Shown: in pieces, positions 53,759-64,000 of the stretch
Layout of the letters: each line of letters begins with the position of its first letter
Numbering within the stretch: the first letter of the stretch is position 1
Origin: Megamerina dolium
Taxonomy: Eukaryota > Arthropoda > Insecta > Diptera > Megamerinidae
Length of the DNA: 64,000 nucleotides
Assembly: GCA_963854835.1 (NCBI GenBank)
Contig: OY978526.1
Coordinates: 45,467,140-45,531,139 of the forward strand
Direction of reading: 5' to 3'
The notes under the pieces: model-generated
Databases searched by the model: none
Told to the model about the DNA's origin: nothing
What the model saw: the letters and a program-made list of their open reading frames with translations, nothing else
Made by a program: the position numbers and the translations under genes

Positions 53759-54169
53759 ATCTTTGTTTTTAGAGGGTTAGACAGAATTCTGAATTGCCTA
53801 ATGAATCCAAAATTACACCATACTCTACGCTTGGTCTTGTGATTGTTGTTGCTTGTCTAGATAGAAGAGATAAGATAAGAATATGAACTGATGGGTCATG
53901 AGATGCAGCACCCAACCAACCGGAACCATTCCATAAACACCTTAGGGGAGTTATTCGTTTTATTTAGCAGGCTAAGTAAGTTAGAATCGTCTAGTCTGCT
54001 TCTTCCATTTCATATCTGAGATGAGGAGTAGAATAATTTAATATTGTGAAGTTGGAATCTAAACTGAGAACTTTACCGCCCATTTATCTATTGAAGATAA
54101 GTGGTATAACCAGTTTTTTATAGTATATTCATAACTTGTACAAATATTTCGTTACTTAAACGAAATTTA
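53759..54169. other. Unannotated spacer
   Basis: Nothing recognised. Confidence 0.3.
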
Positions 54170-54610
54170 GTGATAGTATCCCAAGAGAACGGACAAGATT
54201 TGTAATGGTGATCGGTCAACTGCCACGAAGCGATCAAAGAGATCAACATCGCAAATAAAAAAGTTTGAACTTACTTAATATTTCATTTGAGGCAACAATA
54301 TTTGGCATTTACATTAATATTATACTGTTTAATAATTTTCATAACATTTGTGGGCCACGTTCATTGTTTATAGTAGCTACCATACAAAGTGTCTGAATTT
54401 CTTTTACCTTTAAATCTATGAAACTTCGGCAGTTTTCGGTTAGAATAACTATATTCGACACTTGATTAATATTGTAGTGGGAAATAACTTCACGTAGGAT
54501 CGGCAAGCCAGGCCTATTTCTAAATGTAGCTCCGATATAAAGTAGCGGAATTTTAAACAAAATTTAAACCGCCATATTTTATGAAATATTTTTTTTCTAA
54601 GAATAACTAG
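54170..54610 (+). repeat. Degenerate Helentron-like remnant
   Basis: Diverged match to 16133-16800: 'tgatcggtcaa-tgccacg', 'gaggcaacaatatttggc', 'gtttatagtagctaccatac', 'aaacttcggcagttttc', 'gttagaataactatattcgac' and 'aaaccgccata'. No ends or GTCY tract preserved. Confidence 0.65.
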
Positions 54611-54649
54611 ATTTGTGCACAAGCCAACGAAGCTCCAACACACTAACCA

Positions 54650-54985
54650 CAGTCATAGCTCAGTGGTTAGTGTGTTGGTCTTCGGATCTGTAGGTTCAAT
54701 CCCCGGCTGAAGCATAAGAAATTTAATATCGAAAAAATGATTCTTTCGAACGGTACCCAGCTGTCAGTAAGCAATTGGCAATTCATCCGGCAGTAACAAT
54801 CTATCATGGAAAACCTTCTAAAAGAACTCTGTGGCAAAGCTCAGAAAATGTGATGTCGCAAGTTCTGCCGTTCTGAACCGGCTAGAATGAGTAGGTCACT
54901 TCTAATACTGTCCAAAATTTAAAACGCAAAACTGTAATGGAAGAAAATCCCAGCACAAGAGCCTTTCGGGGCTTATTAGTACCAC
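54650..54985 (+). repeat. tRNA-derived SINE, copy 4 (with snapback 5' end)
   Basis: Head with box A TAGCTCAGTGGTTAG (54655-54669) and box B GGTTCAATCCC (54693-54703). The 'ttgtgg' present before box B in copies 2 and 3 is deleted. The body follows: 'agcaattggcaattcatccg', 'gccgttctgaaccgg', 'aatactgtccaaaattt', ending 'cctttcggggcttatt' and a T-run after 54985. The preceding 54635-54650 is the exact reverse complement of 54663-54678. Confidence 0.85.
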
Positions 54986-57900
54986 ATATTTTTTTTTTTT
55001 TATAATTTACACGGCTTTTCATCCAACCCAACCCACAACCCCAAGAGCTTATATGCTGAAAGAAAATTGCGTAAAAGATGGGCACATTGAGAGGTGAGCG
55101 CTAGCTGAAATAGGACGGGGTTTTACATCAGTTACTTGCCTATATAGGTTGCATAACACACGTGATGCTATTCAAATCTCAAAACGAGTTACTTCTTGTG
55201 TCAATTGAAGAAACACTAATCTTAGGTCATCGCCAATTTTATTCGCTTCTGTTGCTGTGATTTCTTGCGTAACATTTACTTACAGTCATCAATACAAATT
55301 ATTAAATACAATTAATTATAATTTTTAAGTATTGCAGGAAAATCCATAATAGATAATTTTTAATATTATTTATATCTTGTAGCTTAACTAATAGACACAT
55401 TTCAATTTAACGCCTAATTAAGTGTGTCCCATCAAAGACGGCTATTAATAAACTCAAAGGCAATATCACAACAGCAACGAAGCAAGGAAGTAAAAAAATT
55501 GATAATAAATTTAATTAATTTACTATCTCCTTTTAGTGTCAGCAGACGGCGGCAATGTTAACGATAATCAGGTAAAGCCTAGTGAAGTAAAGGCATTTAC
55601 TGGTAGTCGAAAGATATATTCTTAAACAACACATCGCGAACACGTGCACGAAAATTGGCAAAAATAGTTGTGGCTGTTGTAGTCAATATACTAGTAAGTA
55701 CTTTGGAACTATTACAGTATGTAGTAATTGGTGATTGGTAATTGAAATACATACGAGTATATGCTTGCAGAACGTTTAACGGCTTGCGTGTGATCATGAA
55801 TAATTGATAATTAATTGAAATTTATTGGAAAGGATATATTCATGGCAATAATTTGTTGTTGAAACAGCTGTTGATATAATGACTTTAATAATGTCAATAT
55901 TTACACTAAGAAAATATATGTAAACAAGTTAGGGAACCGCATCAGCAAGTCTTTCGAATGCTGTTACAAATATTTATTTTACGAGTTCAGCAAATGCTCA
56001 TCCAATATTCTACTAATATTCTACTTCTTTATGAGTAATAATGGTTAAGAAGCGTTTATAACAACCAAATAATTCGTTTAGATCAACTACGTAGCCAGGC
56101 AGGGTGAATCTAATGAAAAAAAAATTTTTTTTTTTACTTAGATAAGATATGAGTTTCATTGCTTCAGTAAAGTATATTTTTACTTCTTTAACACGATTTT
56201 AGCGCGATCCACAACAAAATAAATATAATTCTTCTTGATATCTACGTTTGACAATTCACAAATGGAAGAGTTAGAACAAAAATTGTAGTGATGGTTTAAA
56301 TAAACTAAATTTAGCTTAAATTACCTTTTCCGGAAATTCGGTGTTGTGAAGAGCTAAATAATTTGGGCATTATTATTGATATCACTGAATTAGAACATCG
56401 TTATTATAAAGGTAGGTATTATACTTTTTGGAGTTTATTTTGAAAAATGAAAAGACAAAAACTATTTATCTTTGTTCAGCAGGAAACTGTTCATAAAGAA
56501 AGAAAGAAGAAGACAATTATATTAATATATTTGTATGAATGTACTTTACATATAAAGATGCTACAACTTTTCAAATGCAATACACAAAGAGTATATCCGG
56601 TTTCCTTTCCCGACCGTACAAAACTTGTTTATTTGATTTTTATGTTCAAAGAATAACTCAATTTGAAATGAATCAGATATGTATGATGATCAAATCAAAT
56701 CAAACGACGCTTCTCGCTAAGGATAGCAAAAGAAATCATCATCATTGACAATGTCACTGACACACCGCACCAAATACGAAATAGAAACAATACGTATAAG
56801 AATGCTGAAATTCAGTTCGTACTGATATCGCAAACATACACATGAATGTATATACAAAACATACTTTTATGTGTATTTGCAGAAAATAGAAGCAAATTAA
56901 ATAAGTAAGCAAGAAACATATATTTGATTTTACTTCCTGCTAAGTGCATTCGAATCCCTAGGTTGTTGTGGGTATGCCACATGGTGATTGGCGAAGCAAA
57001 AATGATAACCACAAAAATGCAGGAAATTGTTTTGAAGGTGAAATACAAGTATTTATAAGCATATTTACGTGGGTGTGTTTATGACGAAATAACCATAAAT
57101 AGTGGTAGTAAATGATTGAAAGACATATGCAGTTTAACCCTTGAATCATTCGAAAATTGGTATTTATTAGTGAATTAGTTATCAATAATTACAATATACC
57201 CCATTGTATTTAGTTAGGTTTTAGAGCGCTTTATGTGCACAACTGAAGACTTCGAAGGGTGAACTTGCAATATTTAATTTTCTAAAAAGAGTCGGAAATT
57301 AGGCTTCAATTAGATTCTAAATTAGCTGTTATCAATATTCTTATATATAATACAAATCTCTTAGAAAGATAAACAATTCAAATAGTCCTCACCTACGGTC
57401 AAGAAATCGGTAATTCTTCCGATAATAAAGATTGTCATAAAAAGCACCGCTGAGTTGTTTGTGACAAATAGTAGTTGCATATAGTTAAAGTTAAAATTAG
57501 GAACATTTTAAATTTAGTTTTGACTTTTTAACCGATTTTTTATATGAGAAGTATGTCAAATAAGTCAACACTACATAAATTTAAGATAATCTTAACTTTG
57601 ACTATAGAAATACGGGCCTATATGTCCATCTATATTTCATTTCATTGAAGTAATTTCCTTCTCATATATACTGATTCAAAGGTACATATATGTATGTGGA
57701 CTTGGAATTTTAGGTAGGTGCTTATTTTACCTAAACACGTTTAATTCTTTAAATCGTTTTACATTAATATTAAAATTAGAGGCAATGTACGCTCTACTAT
57801 TTTTGTTTATTATTTTATTTAAAATACTCAGCACCAAAAATATTATGTCATTTGAAGTGCATTAACCATTGCTGATCTGCGATATAACGTGCCAATGATA

Positions 57901-58030
57901 CATGCATTCTTAAAATTTTGCGCAATTAAAATATTTAATGTTGTATATTATTGAATTTAAATATTTAATTTTAGGACACTTTAATGTATATATTTCTATT
58001 CTTGTATATACATAGTAGTAGTTTATTCTC
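54986..58030. other. Unannotated 3-kb AT-rich region
   Basis: No gene or transposon signature recognised. Frames of 60-78 codons only, of low complexity. Confidence 0.4.
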
Positions 58031-58035
58031 TAATT

Positions 58036-58265
58036 TGTATACCCTAAACTCGCAAAGCCAGGGGTATATTGAGCCAGGGATTTGTGGTTCTGTTTATAAC
58101 ACCCATGTCTGTCCGTCTGTTTATACGGTCTGGTACAAAATATTGTATTCTTTTTCATTAACGAATGAATGAGTTCATAGAAAGTATACGTATACAAAGA
58201 TACTTAAATAAATATCTACCAAACTGAAACCCTGTATATGAGACGAAATTTACCGGAGAATATAT
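58036..58265 (+). repeat. Possible mini-me/DINE-1-like fragment
   Basis: 'ttgtataccctaaactcgc' and 'ggggtatat' form a weak ATACCC/GGGTAT inverted pair at 58036-58068, followed by 'gtctgtccgtctg' (a GTCY run) at 58109-58121. This is the order expected for the 5' portion of such elements. It differs in sequence from the Helentron at 2109-3626, so a different subfamily if real. Confidence 0.45.
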
Positions 58266-59785
58266 ATCGATACACAATGAAAAAGTTCTTAAAGTTATTT
58301 ATATCCTTTTTGAGCTATTGTTGTAACTCAACTTAGTGGAATTTCTACAGAAATCTGCAGTGAGTACTAATAAAATTAGCATATTCAAGTCATGAGCGAT
58401 AATAATTGTAACAATTGTTGTCTTTTGAGGTTCGAACTGGGGGTGATGGAGGAAATAAAACTACAAATTAGGATTTAGTGTCGCAAAATTCAATGTGACT
58501 ACTTTGGTCTAGCTAGGCTAGGTAGGCTAACTTGGCCGGAATGAAGCTTATATCGGACTAAGCTAAAATACAATAGGCTGGATACTAGAAAAACAATTGG
58601 GGTTCTAACAGATAGTCATTCTGATAGACTAGTGGCACCACACAATGATTATTGTAGGCTTGGTTCTGTGTAGGAGAAGGTTTAATACTCTCCGAATCGA
58701 CTTTAATGATAGCATTATGGATATTGCGAATATAAAATTATCAAGTATAATTTCGTTAATCAAATCCATAGGATGGTTTAACAAGGACCCAGTGGACCGA
58801 ATGTGCATAATGGGCTTAATAGGCCTAAATGGCTTATAAGACAGTCAACTTACATACATACATAATTATCACTTCTGAGAGGTTTACTTCTAAATAGAAT
58901 ATTTATCAGAATAGGCCTGTTATTATGGATTCCTTCGAAAGCAAATCTGTCTATGTGTCATAGCGTAGATCATCCAAGCTTCTGGTATACTTCAACTTAA
59001 AAACTTGTTTGCTTAAAATGTCTAGGTTTGCTAAGTGCTTGTTTGTTTTTGTAAACTGTTAATAAACTGTTAGTTGTGCGTTACACTTGACGCACTCACA
59101 CTCACGCATATACACATATTCTTTCATAATATTTATATGTAACATCTCACAATAGTTATTATTGTTTTTTTTTCATATTTGCTTTCCTTTTTCTGTTGAT
59201 ACGGGTATAAATACAAGCATTAACCCATTCCCTCCCAGGACATATATGGGAGTTCAACTTGCTTTTTTTCAAAAGGAGTTTTGTATGGTTCTATACCATT
59301 TACATATATAATTAACAGAATGAACGTTGTAAAAAATTTCCATTGTAGTGATAAGCATTTTAAAACAAGTTTATTCAAAAATGTTATGATGAAGCTGTAG
59401 TGCAAAACTACATTATTTTTTAGTGAATAAACTTTTTTTCAATAAAATTGTGACCAGAAGACTGAGAGTCGTGCAGATTTCACGACCAATCTATATAACA
59501 GAATGCTGGGCATATAATATACTTAATATGCTTTTTATGTACAATAAATATATTTATGGTATTTATGTTTGACACATTAGCTGCTGTGTCCGACAAAACG
59601 GCAGTTTTGTTGAGCAATTGGACAACATATTGTGTTCTAACCCCCACAAAATAGAACTACTCTTATTCACACGGAAATAAAAATCATTTCACATAACACA
59701 ATTCTCAATCATGAGAAGCCGTTAAAGCCAAAAGTCTAATTGAAAGTGTAAAATCAAGGAGTGACTTAGAAAAGCCTCGGCTATA
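58266..59785. other. Unannotated region
   Basis: No gene recognised. 'ctagctaggctaggtaggct' at 58510-58530 is reminiscent of the TTAGG-type tails but irregular. Confidence 0.35.
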
Positions 59786-59789
59786 TTAT

Positions 59790-60610
59790 ACAAATGAATA
59801 ATTGGCAACAAATGGGGGAATGAGACTCAGTATCACAAACTGGCTATACACGACGGTAGTGCTACCAATATTATTGAATGGGTTCGTAGTTTGATAGACA
59901 GCGCGCGATAAGCCTTATACCAAATCATTGGATACACTACTGACATAGAAATCTTTACATGGAATTTAGAGAAAGCACTTTACAGCAATTAGACTTAGAT
60001 CTACTTCGGAATGGTCCCGCAATCAGATGAGACATACAACTGTTTTCTAGCAATACTATTTTATTTCGGCAAACCTCATACATTTCGGATAGAACGGAGT
60101 ATGGGCATATCTCTTTCAACGAGGCATTACATTTCTTCACAGAGTTGATTTTGCGAATCCTTTTGAGTTCATGCTTTTCAGGCAGATGTGATGGAAATTC
60201 ATGAATAAATGAAGTGGCTTCAGTGTTACGTTATATCAAATATGGATACGGCAATTTTCGAGTACGACCAAGCAGTAAGCAAATTCCTAGAATCAATTTA
60301 GTCATAGCCTCTCACTACACAACATCCCTTAGTGAGACGTTCTACAGTTATACATTTACCTAATATGGCTGCTAGGACCCAAGATCTACTACGACAACTT
60401 TCCGAGTTATTTATCCATTATAGACATTCAATCGACAAAAGACATATTCGCGCTTAACAGACACGCAGTTAGTACGCTGATAGGAAGGATTATGAGGCAT
60501 TGCCTGATAAAGTGGAATACATCTAGGCTAGGCATGACACCTGACAATTGCCGGAGTTGTAGCGATGAGGAGGAGCTGGAGTCCATAACCGTAGAACAGA
60601 GGTACCCAAG
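59790..60610 (+). pseudogene. RNase-H LINE fragment (RT end to C-terminus)
   Basis: Plus-strand pieces across frames: LRLSITNWLYTTVVLPILLNGFVV followed by two stops in place of the usual WW, then TARDKPYTK (59820-59925). FQADVMEIHE resembles the RNase H QAEVMAI motif (60178-60208). At the C-terminal end, GRIMRHCLIKWNTSRLGMTPDNC (60482-60552) with CRSCSDEEELESI matches the HCLIG..RLG..CRSC zinc-finger region of R1/LOA/I-type LINEs. Heavily decayed. It may be the same family type as 11335-12360. Confidence 0.65.
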
Positions 60611-60783
60611 CGTTATGGAAGTGCAAACACTAGTACATATATACTTTATTATTATAAATTAGGGAAATAAAGGGTTATCCATTTCGCGGTTTCAAAAGTA
60701 TAGGGCTAGAATTCGACATCTGTCAAACTGAGTTGTTAAAACAATTTCTTTCTTTTTCAGCCCAAAGTCTGACATTTGCGAAA

Positions 60784-61512
60784 ATGGATCGCTTAACTAT
60801 CGCACAACGCATTAAAATTGTAAAAACCTACTACAAAAATGGTGATTCTGCCACAGCCACATATCGTGCTTTAAGAGGAGATTATGGTTTACATAATCGT
60901 CCAACTACGCAAGCAATTGGCAAAATTGTGAAGAAATATGAAGAGACTGGATCGGTTGCAGATATTGTAAGGCCTGTGCATCATCGTTTCGCTCGTACCA
61001 CTGAAAATATCGCTGCTGTAAGTAAAAGTGTTGCCGAAGACCCGAATGAGTCGATTTCTCGTCGTTCTCAGGAATTAGAACTGTCTTACGGCACATTATG
61101 GCGTATTTTGCATTTGGATCTACACCTACATCCATATAAAATCCAGCTCACACAACAACTGAAGCCAGCTGACCATTCACAACGTCGTAGATACGTCGAA
61201 TGGCTGCTTGAACAACAGGCGGTGGACGGCGATTTTTCTGGCCGCGTAATTTCTCGTCGTGGCGATATCAAGTGGCCACCAAGATCATGCGATTTGACAC
61301 CGCTTGACTTTTTTTGGTGGGGCTACGCGAAAGACCCTGTTTATGCAGATAAACCTTTAACTCTTGAGCACCTAAAAACCAACATTCGTCACGTTATGGC
61401 TGAGATACCGCCCAATATGTGTCAAAAAGTGGTCGAAAATTACCTCAAAAGAATCGATGCTTGCAACAATTCGCGTGGTGGTCATTTCAATGATGTAGTA
61501 TTTCACACATAA
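60784..61512 (+). CDS. Mariner transposase with intact HTH but two catalytic Asp deleted in frame
   Basis: Start chosen at the internal Met of KMDRLTIAQR, which fits mariner N-termini; the open frame begins upstream at 60733. 242 codons from that Met. The DNA-binding region is complete: LTIAQRIKIVKTYYKNGDS, ATYRALRGDYG, IGKIVKKYEETGSV, TTENIAAVSKSVAEDP, SISRRSQELELSYGTLWRIL. After EQQAVDGDFS the protein jumps to GRVISRRGDIKWPPRSCDLTPLDFF. Compared with 18161-18735, 119 residues holding the first two catalytic Asp (SDETHF, QQDGATC) are missing. Breakpoints share GAAAA. No stop or frameshift elsewhere. It could bind terminal repeats but not cut. Confidence 0.87.
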   Translation: MDRLTIAQRIKIVKTYYKNGDSATATYRALRGDYGLHNRPTTQAIGKIVKKYEETGSVADIVRPVHHRFARTTENIAAVSKSVAEDPNESISRRSQELELSYGTLWRILHLDLHLHPYKIQLTQQLKPADHSQRRRYVEWLLEQQAVDGDFSGRVISRRGDIKWPPRSCDLTPLDFFWWGYAKDPVYADKPLTLEHLKTNIRHVMAEIPPNMCQKVVENYLKRIDACNNSRGGHFNDVVFHT

Positions 61513-61612
61513 TGTCAACGTTCAAACTTTATAATAAAAAAGAAATATCATGATAAAAATATATTTCATATGTGTTTTATTTACATTTACTTTTGAAACC
61601 GCAAAGTGGATA

Positions 61613-62807
61613 CTTACTTACTTATGTGGCCATAACAACCGAATATCGATTTAGGCCGAAAATAACATGCTTCGTCAGCCATCTCTGTTCTTCGCTAGCT
61701 GGCGCCAGTTAGAAATTCCAAGCGCCGTCAGGTTCTCCAGTACTTGGTCTTTCCACCGGAGGTTTGGTCTTCCTCTTTTGCGTCGTCCTCCAGCGGGTTC
61801 CGAATATAACACCTTCTTAGCTGGAGCGTGTTCTTCCATTCGCTCGACATGACCTAGCCAACGCAGCCGCTGGATTTTGATGCGCTTTACTATGTCAATA
61901 TCGGCATATAGCTCGTACAGCTCATGGTTGTACCTTATTCGGTACTCACCACCAACGCAAATAGGTCCAAAGATCTTGCGTAGGACTTTTCTCTCGAAAA
62001 CTCCAAGTATTCGCTCATCCGAGGTGGAAATTGTCCAGGCTTCAGCGCCATATGTTAGGACAGGCATGATGAGAGACTTGTAGAGTGTAGTTTTCGTTCT
62101 TCGAGAGAGGGCTCGACTTCTCAATTGCTTACTCAGCCCAAAGTAACACCTGTTGGCAAGAGTTATCCTACGCATGATCTCCAAGCTGACGTCATTACTG
62201 CTGTTAATGCTGGTTCCAAGATAGACAAAGTCCCTTACTACTTCAAAAGCGTAGTTGTCAACAGTGACGTGCTGTCCAAGACGCCGGGACTCTTTGTTTG
62301 TTGACACTAGATACTTCGTCTTGCCCTCGTTCACCGTGAGACCCATCCGACGCGACTCTCTTTCCAACTCTGAGAATGCTGCACTGACTGCTCGCGTGTT
62401 CATGCCGATTATGTCAATATCGTCGGCATACGCTAACAGCATGACACTTTTGTTGAAGATAGTGCCATTATGTCGTAGATCACCAGCTCGTATTATTTTC
62501 TCCATAATAAGATTGAAGAAGTCGCACGATAACGAATCACCTTGTCTGAAACCCCGTTCGGTATTAAACGGTGCGGAGAGGTCTTTCCCAATTTTCACTG
62601 CACAACGGGAGTTATGCAGTGTCATTCTACAAAGTCGAATGAGCTTTGCAGGAATACCGAACTCAGACATTGTTGCGTAGAGGTAATCCCTTACCGGACT
62701 GTCGAAAGCGGCTTTATAATCAACAAATAGGTGGTGTGTGTCGATCTGTTTTTCTTGGGTCTTCTCCAGGATTTGGCGCAGTGTGAAAATCTGGTCGATG
62801 GTGGATT
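61613..62807 (-). mobile_element. 5'-truncated RTE-like element in the mariner right TIR
   Basis: The minus strand carries the RT from the ILEKTQ region to the 3' end. The frame 61675-62670 (331 codons) includes GFRQGDSLSCDFFNLIMEKI, LLAYADDIDIIG, LTYGAEAW and LRWLGHVERM. The 3' (TAAG)n tail lies at 61613-61624. Flanks GCAAAGTGGATA (61601-61612) and GCAAAATGGATA (62821-62832) look like a 12-bp target duplication with one mismatch, and 13 bp of filler (62808-62820) repeat parts of the terminal repeat. Almost identical to the 13-16 kb copies. Confidence 0.9.
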
Positions 62808-62837
62808 GGATAACAAAATGGCAAAATGGATAACCCT

Positions 62838-64000
62838 ATACAATTATTTCAATATTTACGCTGAGAAAAAGCAAATTACATTTTCTGCAAAGTTATGAGT
62901 AATGAAAAACAAACTTATTAGTTCGAATTTCTTTTAAATCAACGGTAAAGACAAACTTGTTTGTGTATTAGGTACTGCATTTTACGGAGTGCTGTGTGTG
63001 TATATTAAAATGCACAACCTATGCTTAGGTGCTTTCACAAAAACAAATGTGCACTTTTGATGCTGAATGTCTCATCTAGGCAGTTACTTTGAACACGACC
63101 TCACCGAGGTGGTACATTGATGGCCAAGCTAGGGAACATACTACGCTTCACCCTAAGTTTGGGATGGTTTTCTACGTGAATAGGTAGCCCACTGGCTGCC
63201 TCATAATGGGCTTTAGCTGGGGGAAGTAGTCGGCCTTTTTTGTGTTTTATATTCTTCACTCATTGAAAACGAAACCTGGCCACAACACGAACATGTTCGT
63301 TGAAGAATTAATGACGTAGAGAATTTAATATTTTTCAATTCACAAAATTAATTTTGTATTACATGCGCTTTTAGCAATGTAATTACTTTTCCCTATACTA
63401 TTTTTGTTTATTTTTGAGCGAAATTGCATATTGCAATCTAATATGAAGAAAAAATGTACCCAATTATGCCTAGCCTTCTACATTTCGGACGAAGGATTTG
63501 GATTCTTTGATTCGAAATACGAAATACATATGAGGCAATAATTCGAATGTTCTTGTTTCGTGGGCAGAAATGAGTTAACGATTATACCAGTTCGTACACC
63601 TATATAGTATATTCATTGTATTTTTGGCTTATTACGTATATTATGCTCCACTGTCTTTAGATAAATGTGTGCGTGTGTAACAATATTAACTGTTATTTAT
63701 TATTGAATCAACGAAATCTTTTCAATCTATAGTACTATACATACTTACAAATACATAACATTCTCGTAGGATGGATTGTAAATAAAATTTCATTTTATTT
63801 AATTTAGGAGTTCATTATAAGCGTCGTCATCATCGTTATCGTCATACTGCTTATTATTATATGACAATTTCGCTTTAGGTGCATTTGTGGAGTAAATGTG
63901 TACTTTTGTTTTTGTTATATTTTATTGATTTAGTTTTTGTGGGTATTACGATATTATGTTTATTTCGTTATTTTATTATTCCACTCTTTGCTTATTTACT
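62838..64000. other. Unannotated AT-rich region
   Basis: No gene or mobile element recognised. A modestly GC-richer patch at 63060-63230 has no sustained frame. Confidence 0.4.

Larger units (their letters stand above)
60671..62837 (+). mobile_element. DD41D mariner-like element with internal deletion; right TIR split by an RTE
   Basis: Left terminal repeat AGGGTTATCC plus 'atttcgcggtttcaaaagta' (60671-60700). The right terminal repeat begins 'tacttttgaaaccgcaaag' at 61588-61606, is interrupted by a truncated RTE (61613-62807), and ends 'caaaatggataaccct' at 62822-62837. Excluding the RTE the element is about 970 bp. The transposase gene is on the plus strand with a 357-bp in-frame deletion. 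Confidence 0.87.

Noticed and set aside
54650..54722. tRNA gene
   Set aside because: Box A and box B are present, but the fold is disrupted (missing bases before box B, no matching acceptor stem), and the sequence continues into a body shared with three other copies; it is a SINE head.
1..64000. Bacterial genes, operons or riboswitches
   Set aside because: AT-rich eukaryotic sequence with LINE, SINE, mariner and Helentron signatures throughout; no operon-like gene arrangement.

Overview
This window looks like a transposon-rich, AT-rich stretch of a higher-fly (brachyceran dipteran) genome, most plausibly a tephritid fruit fly. The grounds are DINE-1/mini-me-type Helentron elements with (GTCY)n microsatellites, mariner-like elements with DD41D spacing (described in Ceratitis rosa and other tephritids), jockey-clade, RTE-like and RNase-H-bearing LINEs, and a tRNA-derived SINE. 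No confirmed host gene is visible. The only stretch that looks like host coding sequence is a short, frameshifted, unidentified block near 45.8-46.3 kb. Nearly every long reading frame belongs to a mobile element or lies antisense to one.

Layout. 0-8 kb: old Helentron, RTE and mariner debris, one complete Helentron (2109-3626) and two SINE copies. 8.0-8.9 kb: a 5'-truncated jockey with an 11-bp target-site duplication (TSD). 8.9-11.3 kb: unannotated. 11.3-12.4 kb: 3' end of an RNase-H LINE with a (CCTAA)n tail. 12.375-35.97 kb: a composite locus. A ~430-bp inverted-repeat pair has a Helentron in its left arm. The Helentron was hit by a full-length RTE and by a jockey. The jockey was hit by a DD41D mariner and by a second, truncated RTE. 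An 11,196-bp segment of this nest is then present twice in direct tandem (12606-23801 and 23802-34997), apparently without differences and with a 5-bp microhomology AAATT at the junction. 36-43 kb: a decayed jockey-clade element carrying a SINE and a young jockey with an intact 875-codon ORF2. 43-54 kb: mariner, LINE and RTE remnants separated by anonymous AT-rich DNA. 54-59 kb: Helentron remnants and a SINE. 59.8-62.8 kb: a LINE fragment, then a DD41D mariner with an in-frame 357-bp deletion and a truncated RTE in its right terminal repeat. 62.8-64 kb: nothing recognised.

How the parts relate: the LINEs carry endonuclease/reverse transcriptase for themselves and possibly for the SINE, since one SINE copy shares a (CCTAA)n tail with the RNase-H LINE. 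The mariners carry a cut-and-paste transposase. The Helentron pieces are non-coding and depend on helicase-type proteins encoded elsewhere. Most copies are broken. The best preserved are ORF2 of the 39-42 kb jockey and the RTE copies, which are interrupted by a single UGA. All family calls come from reading motifs by eye; no database search was possible.
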